Assembly: GCA_023251455.1 (NCBI GenBank)
Contig: JAHEYT010000034.1
Coordinates: 1,659-65,658 of the forward strand
From: Bacteroidota bacterium
Lineage (GTDB): Bacteria > Bacteroidota > Bacteroidia > Bacteroidales > Prolixibacteraceae
Direction of reading: 5' to 3'
Length of the DNA: 64,000 bases
Of the stretch, positions 51,677-60,042 are shown one piece after another. Position 1 is the first letter of the stretch; each line of letters begins with the position of its first letter. A program made the translations under genes and the position numbers. The notes under the pieces are model-generated. The model did not search any database. It was not told where the DNA came from and saw only the letters and a list, made by a program, of their open reading frames with translations.

Positions 51677-53449
51677 TTAGTTTCTTCTGCGTCTTGGGCG
51701 GTCGCTACGGTCGTTAAAACCACCTTCGCGGCTGCGTCCTTCTCTTGGGCGTCCACCACCATATCCACCGCCGCTACCTTCTCTGCGGAACGATCCGCCT
51801 TCGCGCGACGATGCTGGCTGTCCTTCGATGGACTGCACTTTGCCAATGTTGATGACGTGGCCTTCAATCACCTGGTTGTTCAGTGCATTAACAAGGTCTT
51901 TCTCGAACGCGCTGTCAACCTCGAAGAACGAGAATTTGCGCTGAATGTCGATCTTGCCGATTTCAATGTTCCTGCGGTTCGAATATTCGTTAATCAGGCC
52001 AATTAAACCCGAAGCATTCAGGTTTTGTTTCTTTCCGGCGTTAATGAATAATTTGGTGAAACTCATTCGTTCGCTTCCACGATCGCCGCGGTCGTTACGT
52101 CCCATTGAATCGCGTCCAGCTTCAACCCTGATATTCAGGTCGCGTGCATTTTTATAATAGTCGAGCAATTCGTTGAATTCGAGCGATACAAAGTGTTTTA
52201 CGATGTCGCTATGGCTCATGCCCTCAAATTGTTCCAAAATCTGTGGAATGTATTTTTCAACCTGACCACTGCTGATGTCAACGTTTTTTACCCGTTCAAT
52301 CAGGTGGAACAATTGTTTCTCCACAATTTCTTCGCCACCCGGAACCATTTTGCGTTCAAATTTTTTGCGCGAAAGTTTTTCGATCTGTTTCAAACGACCG
52401 GTTTCCTTCATGTTGATGATGGTAACCGAAATTCCGCTTTTGCCGGCTCTGCCGGTACGTCCGCTACGGTGAATATACACTTCCGGATCGTCAGGCATCG
52501 AGTAGTTGATCACGTGACTTAATTCAGTTACGTCCAAACCTCGTGCTGCAACGTCGGTGGCAATCAGCATTTGCAGTTGCTTGCTCCGGAAACGTGCCAT
52601 TACCTGGTCGCGCTGAGCCTGCGAAAGATCTCCGTGCAGAGCGTCTGCATTGTATCCGTCAGCCATAAATTGTTCGGCAACATCGCGGGTTTCCATGCGG
52701 GTACGGCAAAATACAATGGCATAACAGTCGGGATAATTATCGGCAATACGTTTCAGCGTTGCATATTTGTCTTTGGCGTGAACCATGTAATAATGATGCT
52801 CAACGTTTTCGGCACCGGCATTACGTTTTCCAACCGACATTTCCAGAGCATTATTCAGGTATTTCGATTTGATTTCAGAAATACCTAAAGGCATGGTAGC
52901 CGAGAATAGTAAAGTTTGCTTTTCTGCGGGAGTTGTAGCGAGAATGGCATCCAGTTCTTCCTTGAATCCCATGGTCAGCATTTCGTCAGCTTCGTCCAGG
53001 ATCATCCAACGGATGGCCGAAATGTTGAGTAGTTTCCGGCGAATCAGGTCGTGAACACGTCCGGGAGTTCCCACAACGATTTGTCCGCCCGATTTTAATT
53101 CCCTGATTTGTTTGGTAATGTCGGCGCCACCATATACCGGAATGGTTTTAAACCCCGGAATGTAGGCCGAAAACTTGTCGAGGTCGCGGGTGATTTGCAG
53201 ACACAATTCGCGCGTTGGGCAAAGAATCAGCGACTGCACCTCTTTGATCTGCATCGAGATGTTGTTAATTACTGGTAGCCCGAATGCAGCAGTTTTACCT
53301 GTTCCGGTTTGTGCCAAGGCTACTAAATCTTGTGTTGAATTGATCAGGTGCTGAATAGTAACTTCCTGAATAGGCGTAGGGTTTTCGAATCCCATTTCTG
53401 CGATCGCCTTCAAAATTTCCGGTTTGAGGCCGGTTTCTTCAAATGTCAT
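51677..53449 (-). CDS. DEAD-box ATP-dependent RNA helicase with DbpA-type RNA-binding domain
   Basis: A 590-residue helicase. The conserved motifs appear in order: Q-motif region FENPTPIQE, AQTGTGKTAAF (motif I), PTRELCLQ, GTPGRVHDL, DEADEML (motif II), SATMP (III), VARGLDVTELSHVINYSMP and YIHRSGRTGRAG (VI). Residues about 460-545 resemble the DbpA RNA-binding domain, which directs the DeaD/CsdA class to RNA. The last 45 residues are an Arg/Gly-rich tail ending RPRRRRN. It should unwind RNA in ribosome assembly or mRNA decay, often under cold stress. The leader upstream is long and structured. Confidence 0.93.
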   Translation of the reverse strand: MTFEETGLKPEILKAIAEMGFENPTPIQEVTIQHLINSTQDLVALAQTGTGKTAAFGLPVINNISMQIKEVQSLILCPTRELCLQITRDLDKFSAYIPGFKTIPVYGGADITKQIRELKSGGQIVVGTPGRVHDLIRRKLLNISAIRWMILDEADEMLTMGFKEELDAILATTPAEKQTLLFSATMPLGISEIKSKYLNNALEMSVGKRNAGAENVEHHYYMVHAKDKYATLKRIADNYPDCYAIVFCRTRMETRDVAEQFMADGYNADALHGDLSQAQRDQVMARFRSKQLQMLIATDVAARGLDVTELSHVINYSMPDDPEVYIHRSGRTGRAGKSGISVTIINMKETGRLKQIEKLSRKKFERKMVPGGEEIVEKQLFHLIERVKNVDISSGQVEKYIPQILEQFEGMSHSDIVKHFVSLEFNELLDYYKNARDLNIRVEAGRDSMGRNDRGDRGSERMSFTKLFINAGKKQNLNASGLIGLINEYSNRRNIEIGKIDIQRKFSFFEVDSAFEKDLVNALNNQVIEGHVINIGKVQSIEGQPASSREGGSFRREGSGGGYGGGRPREGRSREGGFNDRSDRPRRRRN

Positions 53450-53574
53450 AAATTTCCTTTAAAATTGTGAATCAGTAATATACTGATCCTTGCCAATGGA
53501 AGGAGACGGGTAGATGCTCCTGCCTTAAACCAGGCAAAAAGGAAATCCGACCCCTAAAATCTGCCGCAAAAGTA
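53450..53574 (-). promoter_or_regulatory. Promoter and structured 5' leader of the DEAD-box helicase
   Basis: On the minus strand TACTTTTG (53567-53574) fits TAnnTTTG, so a transcript would carry a leader of about 110 bases. It contains GCCTGGTTTAAGGCAGG and CAGTATATTACTG, two hairpins, and a purine-rich segment AAAGGAAATTT just before the ATG. Leaders of cold-induced helicases in other phyla are long and regulatory; here that is inference. The remaining bases up to 53766 show no gene. Confidence 0.45.
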
Positions 53575-53766
53575 GTTTAATTTTTTGAAAGAATGTTGTA
53601 TGACATTTTTTGCATCTGGAAGATGTTTGGTTTTAACACAAAGAAAATATTGCGAGGACTCTCGAAAGGGCTTATTTTCAGTTAAGCTATTCTTATGCTT
53701 TGAAATATTAGGTCAGGGTTGTCTGTTTTAGGTTTATCTTTGAGTCCTGAAAAAAGCATAAATATC

Positions 53767-55653
53767 ATGACAGAAATAAAAGCTTGTAAATTGCTGAGGA
53801 TTTTACTCCTGGTTGTATTTTTTTCTGGAATATTGTCTTGCGGCAATCGGTCTGCGAGCGAAAAGAATCAGTCGGGCTCTGAAACTTCGGCTGCTTTGCC
53901 TGAAGATGTGAACGACGATGACGATGTGCAGGCAGTTGTCGCCTTATTGGTTTCTCCGGAAAATCCACGCCCGGGACAAGTTTTTCGGGTAATGGTCACT
54001 GGCAGTAAAAGTATCCTGAAAACAGAAATTAAGGTGAGCAGTCCTTCCGGAGAAATTGATGCGGAGAAAAGCAGAAACGGCGATGGATTGCCATTCTGGA
54101 GGATTGATGAATTTAAAGCCGGGGCAGAGGGCAAATATCATGTAGAGGTATCGGAGGGAAGTGCAAATGTCAGCCTCGATTTTTTTGTAACCGAAAAGCC
54201 CTCTCAATCTTCTTCGAATTCTGTTTGGAAAACATCACAAGGATGGGATGGCAAAATGGAGGCGCTTTATTCAGCTTGGGTAAATGCCCTGTTTTTTGAT
54301 GCTGATGAACGTTCGTCATGGACTGCGCTGCACGAAGTTACCCAGAATCAGGAGCTAAATTTTTTGCACAATCATTTGTCGCTGGGAGAAGATGATGCAG
54401 CCGGAAAAATCAGGGTATTGATGGAACCCGATTGCGCCGATAATCCATATTACCTTCGGGCTTACTTTGCCTGGAAACTTGGGCTTCCGTTTGGCTACCA
54501 TGAGTGCAACCGTGGATATTTAGGCAAAGCTCCCCAAACCGGACGATGGATTACAAATGAAACTGTCATCTCGAAAACGAATCCAACTCAGAAATTCAAT
54601 ACTTTCATGCGGATGGTGATGAACGGAGTTCATTCCGGATCGGCCAGGACTGCGCTAAACGACGAAAGTTCCGATTATTACCCGGTTCCGCTTACCCGCG
54701 AGGCTTTGCGCCCCGGTGTGGTTTATGCCGATCCTTATGGTCATACCCTCATTCTTGTTCGTCGTGTACAGCAAACCAGCAAAAGTCCGGGTGTGCTTCT
54801 TTCGGTTGATGCCCAGCCTGACGGAACGGTCGGAATCAAGCGATTCTGGAAGGGTAATTTTCTATTTAATACGAACGAAACAGAAGTAATTGGAGAACCC
54901 GGATTTAAAGCATTTCGCCCGATTGTGGTGAATGATGGCAATATCCGTTTGCTCAAAACGAATCAGATAACTGCCGAAGCTGGACTGATCCCATTTTCGC
55001 TTCAGCAAAAAGGATTGGAAAGTAATACCTTCTATCACACGATGGAGCAGATTATTAATTCCAAGCCTCTCGATCCGGAAATGGCGATGCTTGATTTGAT
55101 AAAGGCTTTGCACGAACAACTTACTGTTAGAGTAAACTCGGTTGCCAATGGAGAAGCGTATATGAAATCTCATCCGGGCACGGTTATTCCAATGCCGGGT
55201 GGAACTTCAGGGGTATTTCAGGCAGGTGGCTTATGGGAGGATTTTTCAACTCCGAACCGCGACTTGCGCCTCCTGATTGCGATGGATGCAGTTCTCGATT
55301 TTCCGGATAAGATTGTTCGTTCTCCTGATGATTTTAAACTACCCATGCTTCAATCTCCGGAAAAAGTAAAGAAAAATCTGGATGAATTATTGGCAGAGAA
55401 GTTGAATGAGCTTTCGATTACCTATACCCGCTCCAATGGGACGGAACAAACCCTTACAATTGCTGAAATTCTGAAACGAAAAGATGCGTTTGAAATGGCT
55501 TATAACCCGAACGATGGCGCCGAAATTCGCTGGGGAGCACCCGAAAACAGTGACGAGCGTTCAAGCTGCAAACGCCATGTTCCGGCAGGACAACTGAAAA
55601 CAATGCAAAAGGTCCGTGTGTGGTTTCAAAAGAGGCTTCATCCGCCAACTTAG
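53767..55653 (+). CDS. Large lipoprotein with putative transglutaminase/papain-like cysteine triad
   Basis: The start at 53767 gives a lipoprotein signal with Cys25 in GILSC; an in-frame ATG 48 bases earlier adds 16 unlikely residues. The 628-residue product has an Asp-rich linker (about 44-55) and an Ig-like beta domain (about 55-143). The rest is unrecognised. PDCADNPYYLRAYFAWKLGLPF (221-242) parallels the Cys-bearing helix of transglutaminase-like proteins, YGHTLILVRRV (324-334) the His strand, and LSVDAQPDG (345-353) the Asp, giving a possible Cys223-His326-Asp348 triad. That assignment is inference from spacing and motif shape only. It is probably anchored to a membrane facing the periplasm or outside. 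Confidence 0.65.
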   Translation: MTEIKACKLLRILLLVVFFSGILSCGNRSASEKNQSGSETSAALPEDVNDDDDVQAVVALLVSPENPRPGQVFRVMVTGSKSILKTEIKVSSPSGEIDAEKSRNGDGLPFWRIDEFKAGAEGKYHVEVSEGSANVSLDFFVTEKPSQSSSNSVWKTSQGWDGKMEALYSAWVNALFFDADERSSWTALHEVTQNQELNFLHNHLSLGEDDAAGKIRVLMEPDCADNPYYLRAYFAWKLGLPFGYHECNRGYLGKAPQTGRWITNETVISKTNPTQKFNTFMRMVMNGVHSGSARTALNDESSDYYPVPLTREALRPGVVYADPYGHTLILVRRVQQTSKSPGVLLSVDAQPDGTVGIKRFWKGNFLFNTNETEVIGEPGFKAFRPIVVNDGNIRLLKTNQITAEAGLIPFSLQQKGLESNTFYHTMEQIINSKPLDPEMAMLDLIKALHEQLTVRVNSVANGEAYMKSHPGTVIPMPGGTSGVFQAGGLWEDFSTPNRDLRLLIAMDAVLDFPDKIVRSPDDFKLPMLQSPEKVKKNLDELLAEKLNELSITYTRSNGTEQTLTIAEILKRKDAFEMAYNPNDGAEIRWGAPENSDERSSCKRHVPAGQLKTMQKVRVWFQKRLHPPT

Positions 55654-55762
55654 AAGTCTGCAGATTTATTCATTATTTATTCAACCATGTTGCCGAAAGT
55701 TCTATAATTACTTATGTAATTTTAGATGTAAGATAGATTAATGCAAAATAAATCCTCCAGAT

Positions 55763-56254
55763 ATGAGAATTTTATTCATGATCAATTTTTTATGCGTATT
55801 TATGTCTTTCGCCAGTTTTGCTCAAAGACCTGCAGAAACAATTCCTGATTTTACATTTTATAAACTTGACAATACTCCTTTCACAAATAAAAATGTACCA
55901 GATGGGAAACAAATATTTTTTGTGTTTTTTGATGTGACTTGCGATCATTGTCATCATACAATAAAAGCATTAAGCACTCATATAAATGAATTTGAAGGAA
56001 TATCCATATATCTGATTACTATGGATAAAAAGGAAAACTTAGACCGTTTTTTTAATGAATATGGCAAGAATCTTGTCACCAAAAAGAATGTTTTGATATT
56101 GCAGGATTTAAGAAATCTGTTTATCAAGCAATTTGGCCCCAGTAAATACCCTTCTGTTTTTCTGTATTCTTCTTCAAAAAAACTTATACTTTATAGCGAT
56201 GAAGATCAGTATCTTGAAAAATTCTTAAAACTAGTTAACGGTACTGATATATAG
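55763..56254 (+). CDS. Periplasmic thioredoxin-fold protein, TlpA/redoxin-like
   Basis: A 163-residue protein with a signal peptide (about 1-21). The redox motif is FDVTCDHCHHTIKAL with Cys60 and Cys63 (CDHC), and the cis-proline segment is KYPSVFLYS. This matches thiol-disulfide exchange proteins of the TlpA/redoxin superfamily in the periplasm. The His between the cysteines (CDHC) recalls oxidising DsbA-like sites (CPHC). Redox direction cannot be decided. It stands about 140 bases before the iron-sulfur protein gene but has its own composition and is not clearly part of that operon. Confidence 0.8.
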   Translation: MRILFMINFLCVFMSFASFAQRPAETIPDFTFYKLDNTPFTNKNVPDGKQIFFVFFDVTCDHCHHTIKALSTHINEFEGISIYLITMDKKENLDRFFNEYGKNLVTKKNVLILQDLRNLFIKQFGPSKYPSVFLYSSSKKLILYSDEDQYLEKFLKLVNGTDI

Positions 56255-56394
56255 AAAAAGGAACAATCTTCAGTTGTAATTTCAGGCATTTTATCTAATG
56301 TTTGTTAACAAGCTCATTTAAACTGGCCATCTTCTTTTCAGTAGGCACTTTTTTTGGTTTATTTATACTGAATTCATAAACCGGATTAAATTCT

Positions 56395-57159
56395 ATGAGC
56401 AAATCGTGTATTCTCTTCTGTAATTGTGGCGGTGGTGTAATTACTCCGGAAAAATTGCAACAAATCAAATCCAGTTTGGACGCGTTTGATGCTGACCTTT
56501 ATCAGCTCGATGATTTCTGCGGGATTGTTTTGGGCAGAAAGGATTTTATCAGGGCAATTGATCGGCAATACGAGCGAAAAATAATGGTTGCTTGTTATCC
56601 GCGGGCAATCAAGAACCTGTTGGCACAAAACGATCTGGAACTTTCGGGATTGGAAGTTTTGAATTTTAGGGAACTTTCTGTTGCTGACATTGAATCGAAA
56701 CTCCGGAATGATTATTCGTTTACTGAAGGTAAAGCTGCAGAAACTCTAATTGAAAGTGGTCTGGATGTTCCGGCCTGGTATCCGGTGATCGACCAGCCGT
56801 TGTGCATCGATTGTGGAAAGTGCTTCAAATTTTGTTTGTTCGGCGTTTATACATTTGGCGACAAACAGTTGAAAGTGGTGAATCCGCTGGCTTGCAAGAA
56901 TAATTGTCCGGCTTGCGGGCGGAATTGCCCAACTTCGGCCATTATTTTTCCGCGATTGAAAGAAGGTGGAGTTTTAGCTGGTGCAGAACCGGGAACAGAA
57001 GTAAAATCCAAAGGCCTGGCGGCTGACATAAATATGATCTCAACACTGAACCAGCGCTCGGCACTGCGCCGGAATATTTTTAGGGCTGGATTGGTTGAGC
57101 AGGCCGAAGCAGAACGAAGGAAGGCTCTGGAGGAATTAAAAAATTCAAATAAGGATTAA
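56395..57159 (+). CDS. Iron-sulfur protein: HdrA-like N-terminus plus two 4Fe-4S sites
   Basis: A 254-residue soluble protein. The N-terminal half (1-90) starts SCILFCNCGGGVI and continues to IMVACYPRAI, a pattern that resembles the Cys-rich N-terminal domain of HdrA-type electron bifurcation subunits (Cys5, 9, 11, 42, 67). The C-terminal half has CIDCGKCFKFC (137-147, CxxCxxCxxxC) and CKNNCPACGRNC (167-178, CxxxCxxCxxxC), enough for two 4Fe-4S clusters. It probably hands electrons to the radical SAM enzyme encoded 48 bases downstream, or takes part in a redox step of the same pathway. That role is inferred from position. Confidence 0.75.
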   Translation: MSKSCILFCNCGGGVITPEKLQQIKSSLDAFDADLYQLDDFCGIVLGRKDFIRAIDRQYERKIMVACYPRAIKNLLAQNDLELSGLEVLNFRELSVADIESKLRNDYSFTEGKAAETLIESGLDVPAWYPVIDQPLCIDCGKCFKFCLFGVYTFGDKQLKVVNPLACKNNCPACGRNCPTSAIIFPRLKEGGVLAGAEPGTEVKSKGLAADINMISTLNQRSALRRNIFRAGLVEQAEAERRKALEELKNSNKD

Positions 57160-57170
57160 CCAGAAATTTT

Positions 57171-57190
57171 AGACGCAATATATTGCGTCT
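57171..57190. repeat. Perfect 20-base palindrome in the leader of the radical SAM gene
   Basis: AGACGCAATATATTGCGTCT is fully self-complementary and followed by CTAC. It lies between the iron-sulfur and radical SAM genes, 18 bases before the ATG. It may be a dispersed palindromic repeat or a regulator site. Confidence 0.6.
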
Positions 57191-57207
57191 CTACAAAAAT
57201 GGAATAA

Positions 57208-58389
57208 ATGGGTTTATTAAAAAATATACTGATCCGGAGCGACAGGAAATGCCTGTACAAGTTCGTTGTGAACATGGGCATCAAAGGTTCCATGTCGTTT
57301 GCTAGGTTTCAGAAAAGGCAAAAGAAAGGCGAATTTTTTCCGGCTTTTAATTTTATTTCGGTTACCGACGACTGCAACCTGAATTGCCAGGGATGTTGGG
57401 TAATGGGAAAGGAAAAAAATAGCCGTTTGAAGCCGGACCAAGTTGATCGGATAATTGACGATACGAAAAAGATGGGCTCGTATTTCTTCGGAATTCTGGG
57501 TGGTGAACCATTGCTTTACAAACCACTTCCGGAGATCTTCAAAAAACATTCGGATTGCTACTTTCAACTGTTTACCAACGGAACGCTCATTACTCCTGAA
57601 GTGGCCGAAACGCTTCGGCAGTGCGCCAATGTGACTCCGCTCATCAGTTTTGAAGGTGATGAACAGGTTGCCGATGTACGCCGTGGAGGGAAAGATGTGT
57701 TTCAATCGGCGAATGTTGCTATCGATAATTGCGTCAAAGCCGGTTTGATCACCGGTGTAGCCATCAGCGTTTGCAAGTCGAACCTCGAAATGGCCATGTC
57801 GCCCAAGTTTATTCAATCACTGATCGACAAAGGAGTTGCATATTTGTGGTACTACATTTACCGCCCGGTTGGTCCGCATCCAAATTATGAACTGGCGCTC
57901 AGTTCCGACGAAATCCGGCAGCTTCGCCAACACATGGTTGATGCGCGCATGGAATACAGCATCGCCATTATCGATACCTATTGGGATGCCGATGGAAATG
58001 GCATGTGCCCGGCCGCTGAAGGCTTGAGCCACCACATCAATGCATCAGGATATGTTGAACCATGCCCGATTATTCAGTTTTCAGCCGATCATGTCGACGA
58101 CAAATCGTTGGATCGTTTATATGCCGAATCCGGATTTCTGAGCGATTTCCGGACGCAGATTCAACAAAAAACCAAAGGTTGTGTTGTGATGGAAGATCCG
58201 CACTGGCTGGCCGAATTTGTTAAAAAGCACGATGCAAAAAATACTTCCGGAAGAAAGGATGAACTCTATCGGTTGGCGACTGCTCCTGAGACCACCAGTC
58301 ACGGTTCGTGCAACGTGATTCCGGAGAAAAGCCGGATTTACCGCTTTGCCAAGAAACGGGCATTCTTTGGGCTGGGAGCTTATGGATGA
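57208..58389 (+). CDS. Radical SAM enzyme with C-terminal cysteines
   Basis: A 393-residue protein. The AdoMet-binding cluster motif is CNLNCQGC (Cys56, 60, 63; CxxxCxxC), with GGEPLL (98-103) as the AdoMet amino-group strand. The C-terminal region has Cys267 and Cys286 in NGMCPAAEGLSHHI and GYVEPCPII, plus Cys325 and Cys368, which could hold an auxiliary cluster as in SPASM-type enzymes. The radical SAM superfamily covers many reactions; here the neighbours point to isoprenoid or polycyclic substrates. A hopanoid-type HpnH function is possible but no sequence test was made. It is in an apparent operon with the genes at 56395, 58461 and 60043. Confidence 0.85.
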   Translation: MGLLKNILIRSDRKCLYKFVVNMGIKGSMSFARFQKRQKKGEFFPAFNFISVTDDCNLNCQGCWVMGKEKNSRLKPDQVDRIIDDTKKMGSYFFGILGGEPLLYKPLPEIFKKHSDCYFQLFTNGTLITPEVAETLRQCANVTPLISFEGDEQVADVRRGGKDVFQSANVAIDNCVKAGLITGVAISVCKSNLEMAMSPKFIQSLIDKGVAYLWYYIYRPVGPHPNYELALSSDEIRQLRQHMVDARMEYSIAIIDTYWDADGNGMCPAAEGLSHHINASGYVEPCPIIQFSADHVDDKSLDRLYAESGFLSDFRTQIQQKTKGCVVMEDPHWLAEFVKKHDAKNTSGRKDELYRLATAPETTSHGSCNVIPEKSRIYRFAKKRAFFGLGAYG

Positions 58390-58460
58390 TTAACAATTGA
58401 ACCCTTTACCATTTGAGGATAAATAAATGGTAAATCGTAAATAGATAAATCGTAAATAAT

Positions 58461-60032
58461 TTGAAGGTAAAAGAAAACATATTGGTTGTTCCGGAGAAAG
58501 CGCTGACGCGGAACCGGTTGAGGAAAGCGGCCCGCGAACTGGTTGCCGAACGGGGAATTGTGCCACCGGCAAGCTTCTTGTTTATTCAGCAAATGGCTGA
58601 TGAGATTATTGCCCAAACCGAAACCGATAATAGTTTTCGTGAATTTGCGATGGTGGTTTGCGGAAATGAAATCTGGCGCCCGGTGGTTGCTGCAACTCCA
58701 TATAATCGCCGTTTGCTGCTACTACCTCAATGCCTGAAAAACAACAGTTCGTGTCATGCTGAAATTGATGAATTAGGGCTGATTTGTGCCGGGTGTCAAA
58801 GCTGCCAGATTGATTCAATTTTGCAAAAGGCAGAGTCGCTTGGTTATTCCACGCTTGTTGCTGAAGGAACTACGGTTGCCATTAGTTTGGTTCAGGAAGG
58901 ATCGGTTGATGCGGTTGTTGGAGTCACTTGTATGTCTGTGCTTCAGAAATCGTTCGAGACCGTTTCAAAAGCAGCGGTGCCTGTCATAGGCGTTCCGCTT
59001 TTGTTCGAAGGTTGTGCAGAAACTGATGTAGACAACCGCTGGCTCGACGATGAACTATCCAATTTCAAGGAAAATGCAGAACTGAAACCAGTATCTGTTT
59101 CGGCGCTGAAAGAGCAGGTAAATGGCTTTTTTACTGAAGACAGACTGATCTCAATGATTGGCTCGGCGAACGATCGGACTACGCAATTGGCCATTCAGTC
59201 GATGCTTACCGGTGGGCAACGGATTCGCCCGCTGCTGACTGCTTTGGCTTATTCAGCTTATACTTCCGCTGTTTCCGAAGATTTGCTTACGGCGCTTTCT
59301 GTGGTCGTGGAATGTTTTCACAAGGCATCACTGATTCACGATGACATAGAAGATAACGACGATTTTCGCTACAATACCGAAACCATTCATAAACAAAATG
59401 GCATTCCGGTGGCCATCAATACCGGCGATTTTTTGCTCGGGAAAGGCTACGAATTATTGGGCAAATTGCCACTTGATGCATCAGCAATGGCTGCATGTTA
59501 TCAGTTGGTTGCCAACGGCCATGTGGGTTTGTCGCTTGGACAAGGAGCTGATTTATTGGCCAGCAAACACCATCAGATTCTTTCGCTCGAACAGCAACTC
59601 GAAATATTTGAACGTAAAACCGGTTCGGCCATTCGTGTAGCTTTGCTGCTTGGAGCGGTGGCTGCTGCAGCTTCCGAAGCTGATTTGACTATACTTAAGA
59701 CTTTCTCGGGTTACTTCGGAATGGCTTACCAGATTAAAGACGATCTGGATGAATATCGCGAGTCGAACGAGCATACCCAAGTTGCAGATTACCCATTGAT
59801 GCTTTCGTTGCTGGCAGAAAATGCTCCTGAATTGATGAACGAAGACTTGCGCATTGCCTATGCTGAAAATGACAAAATTCAAGTTGCGGAATGGTTCAAT
59901 TCACATTTCATCGTTCAAAAAGCTGATGAACTCCTTCAGGAATACACCTCGAAAGCTTACAACGAGCTTGACCAACTGGGAAACCTGAAAATGAAGTTAA
60001 GCTTGTACACAGTGTTAGGCAAAATATTCTGA
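58461..60032 (+). CDS. Fusion of DUF116 and trans-isoprenyl diphosphate synthase
   Basis: A 523-residue protein in one frame from TTG at 58461; no ATG is found before codon 46. Residues about 60-195 match DUF116: LLLLPQCLKNNSSCHAEIDE, ICAGCQSCQID (Cys109, 112, 115), AVVGVTCMSVL and VPLLFEGCAETDVD, with Cys91, 98, 157 and 185 also conserved-looking. Residues about 225-520 are a polyprenyl synthetase with GGQRIRPLLT (251-260), the first Asp-rich motif LIHDDIEDNDD (291-301) and the second YQIKDDLDEY (423-432), where the usual DDxxD reads DDLDE. It should condense isopentenyl diphosphate on an allylic starter. A DUF116 partner on the same chain is unusual. Confidence 0.88.
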   Translation: MKVKENILVVPEKALTRNRLRKAARELVAERGIVPPASFLFIQQMADEIIAQTETDNSFREFAMVVCGNEIWRPVVAATPYNRRLLLLPQCLKNNSSCHAEIDELGLICAGCQSCQIDSILQKAESLGYSTLVAEGTTVAISLVQEGSVDAVVGVTCMSVLQKSFETVSKAAVPVIGVPLLFEGCAETDVDNRWLDDELSNFKENAELKPVSVSALKEQVNGFFTEDRLISMIGSANDRTTQLAIQSMLTGGQRIRPLLTALAYSAYTSAVSEDLLTALSVVVECFHKASLIHDDIEDNDDFRYNTETIHKQNGIPVAINTGDFLLGKGYELLGKLPLDASAMAACYQLVANGHVGLSLGQGADLLASKHHQILSLEQQLEIFERKTGSAIRVALLLGAVAAAASEADLTILKTFSGYFGMAYQIKDDLDEYRESNEHTQVADYPLMLSLLAENAPELMNEDLRIAYAENDKIQVAEWFNSHFIVQKADELLQEYTSKAYNELDQLGNLKMKLSLYTVLGKIF

Positions 60033-60042
60033 CATTTAGCCG

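Noticed and set aside
57217..57816. 199-residue open frame on the minus strand inside the radical SAM gene
   Set aside because: Antisense to the CxxxCxxC-bearing frame and without a domain.
58410..58460. Short direct repeats (AAATCGTAAATA) considered as a CRISPR remnant
   Set aside because: Only two short AT-rich copies, no spacer regularity and no cas gene in the window.
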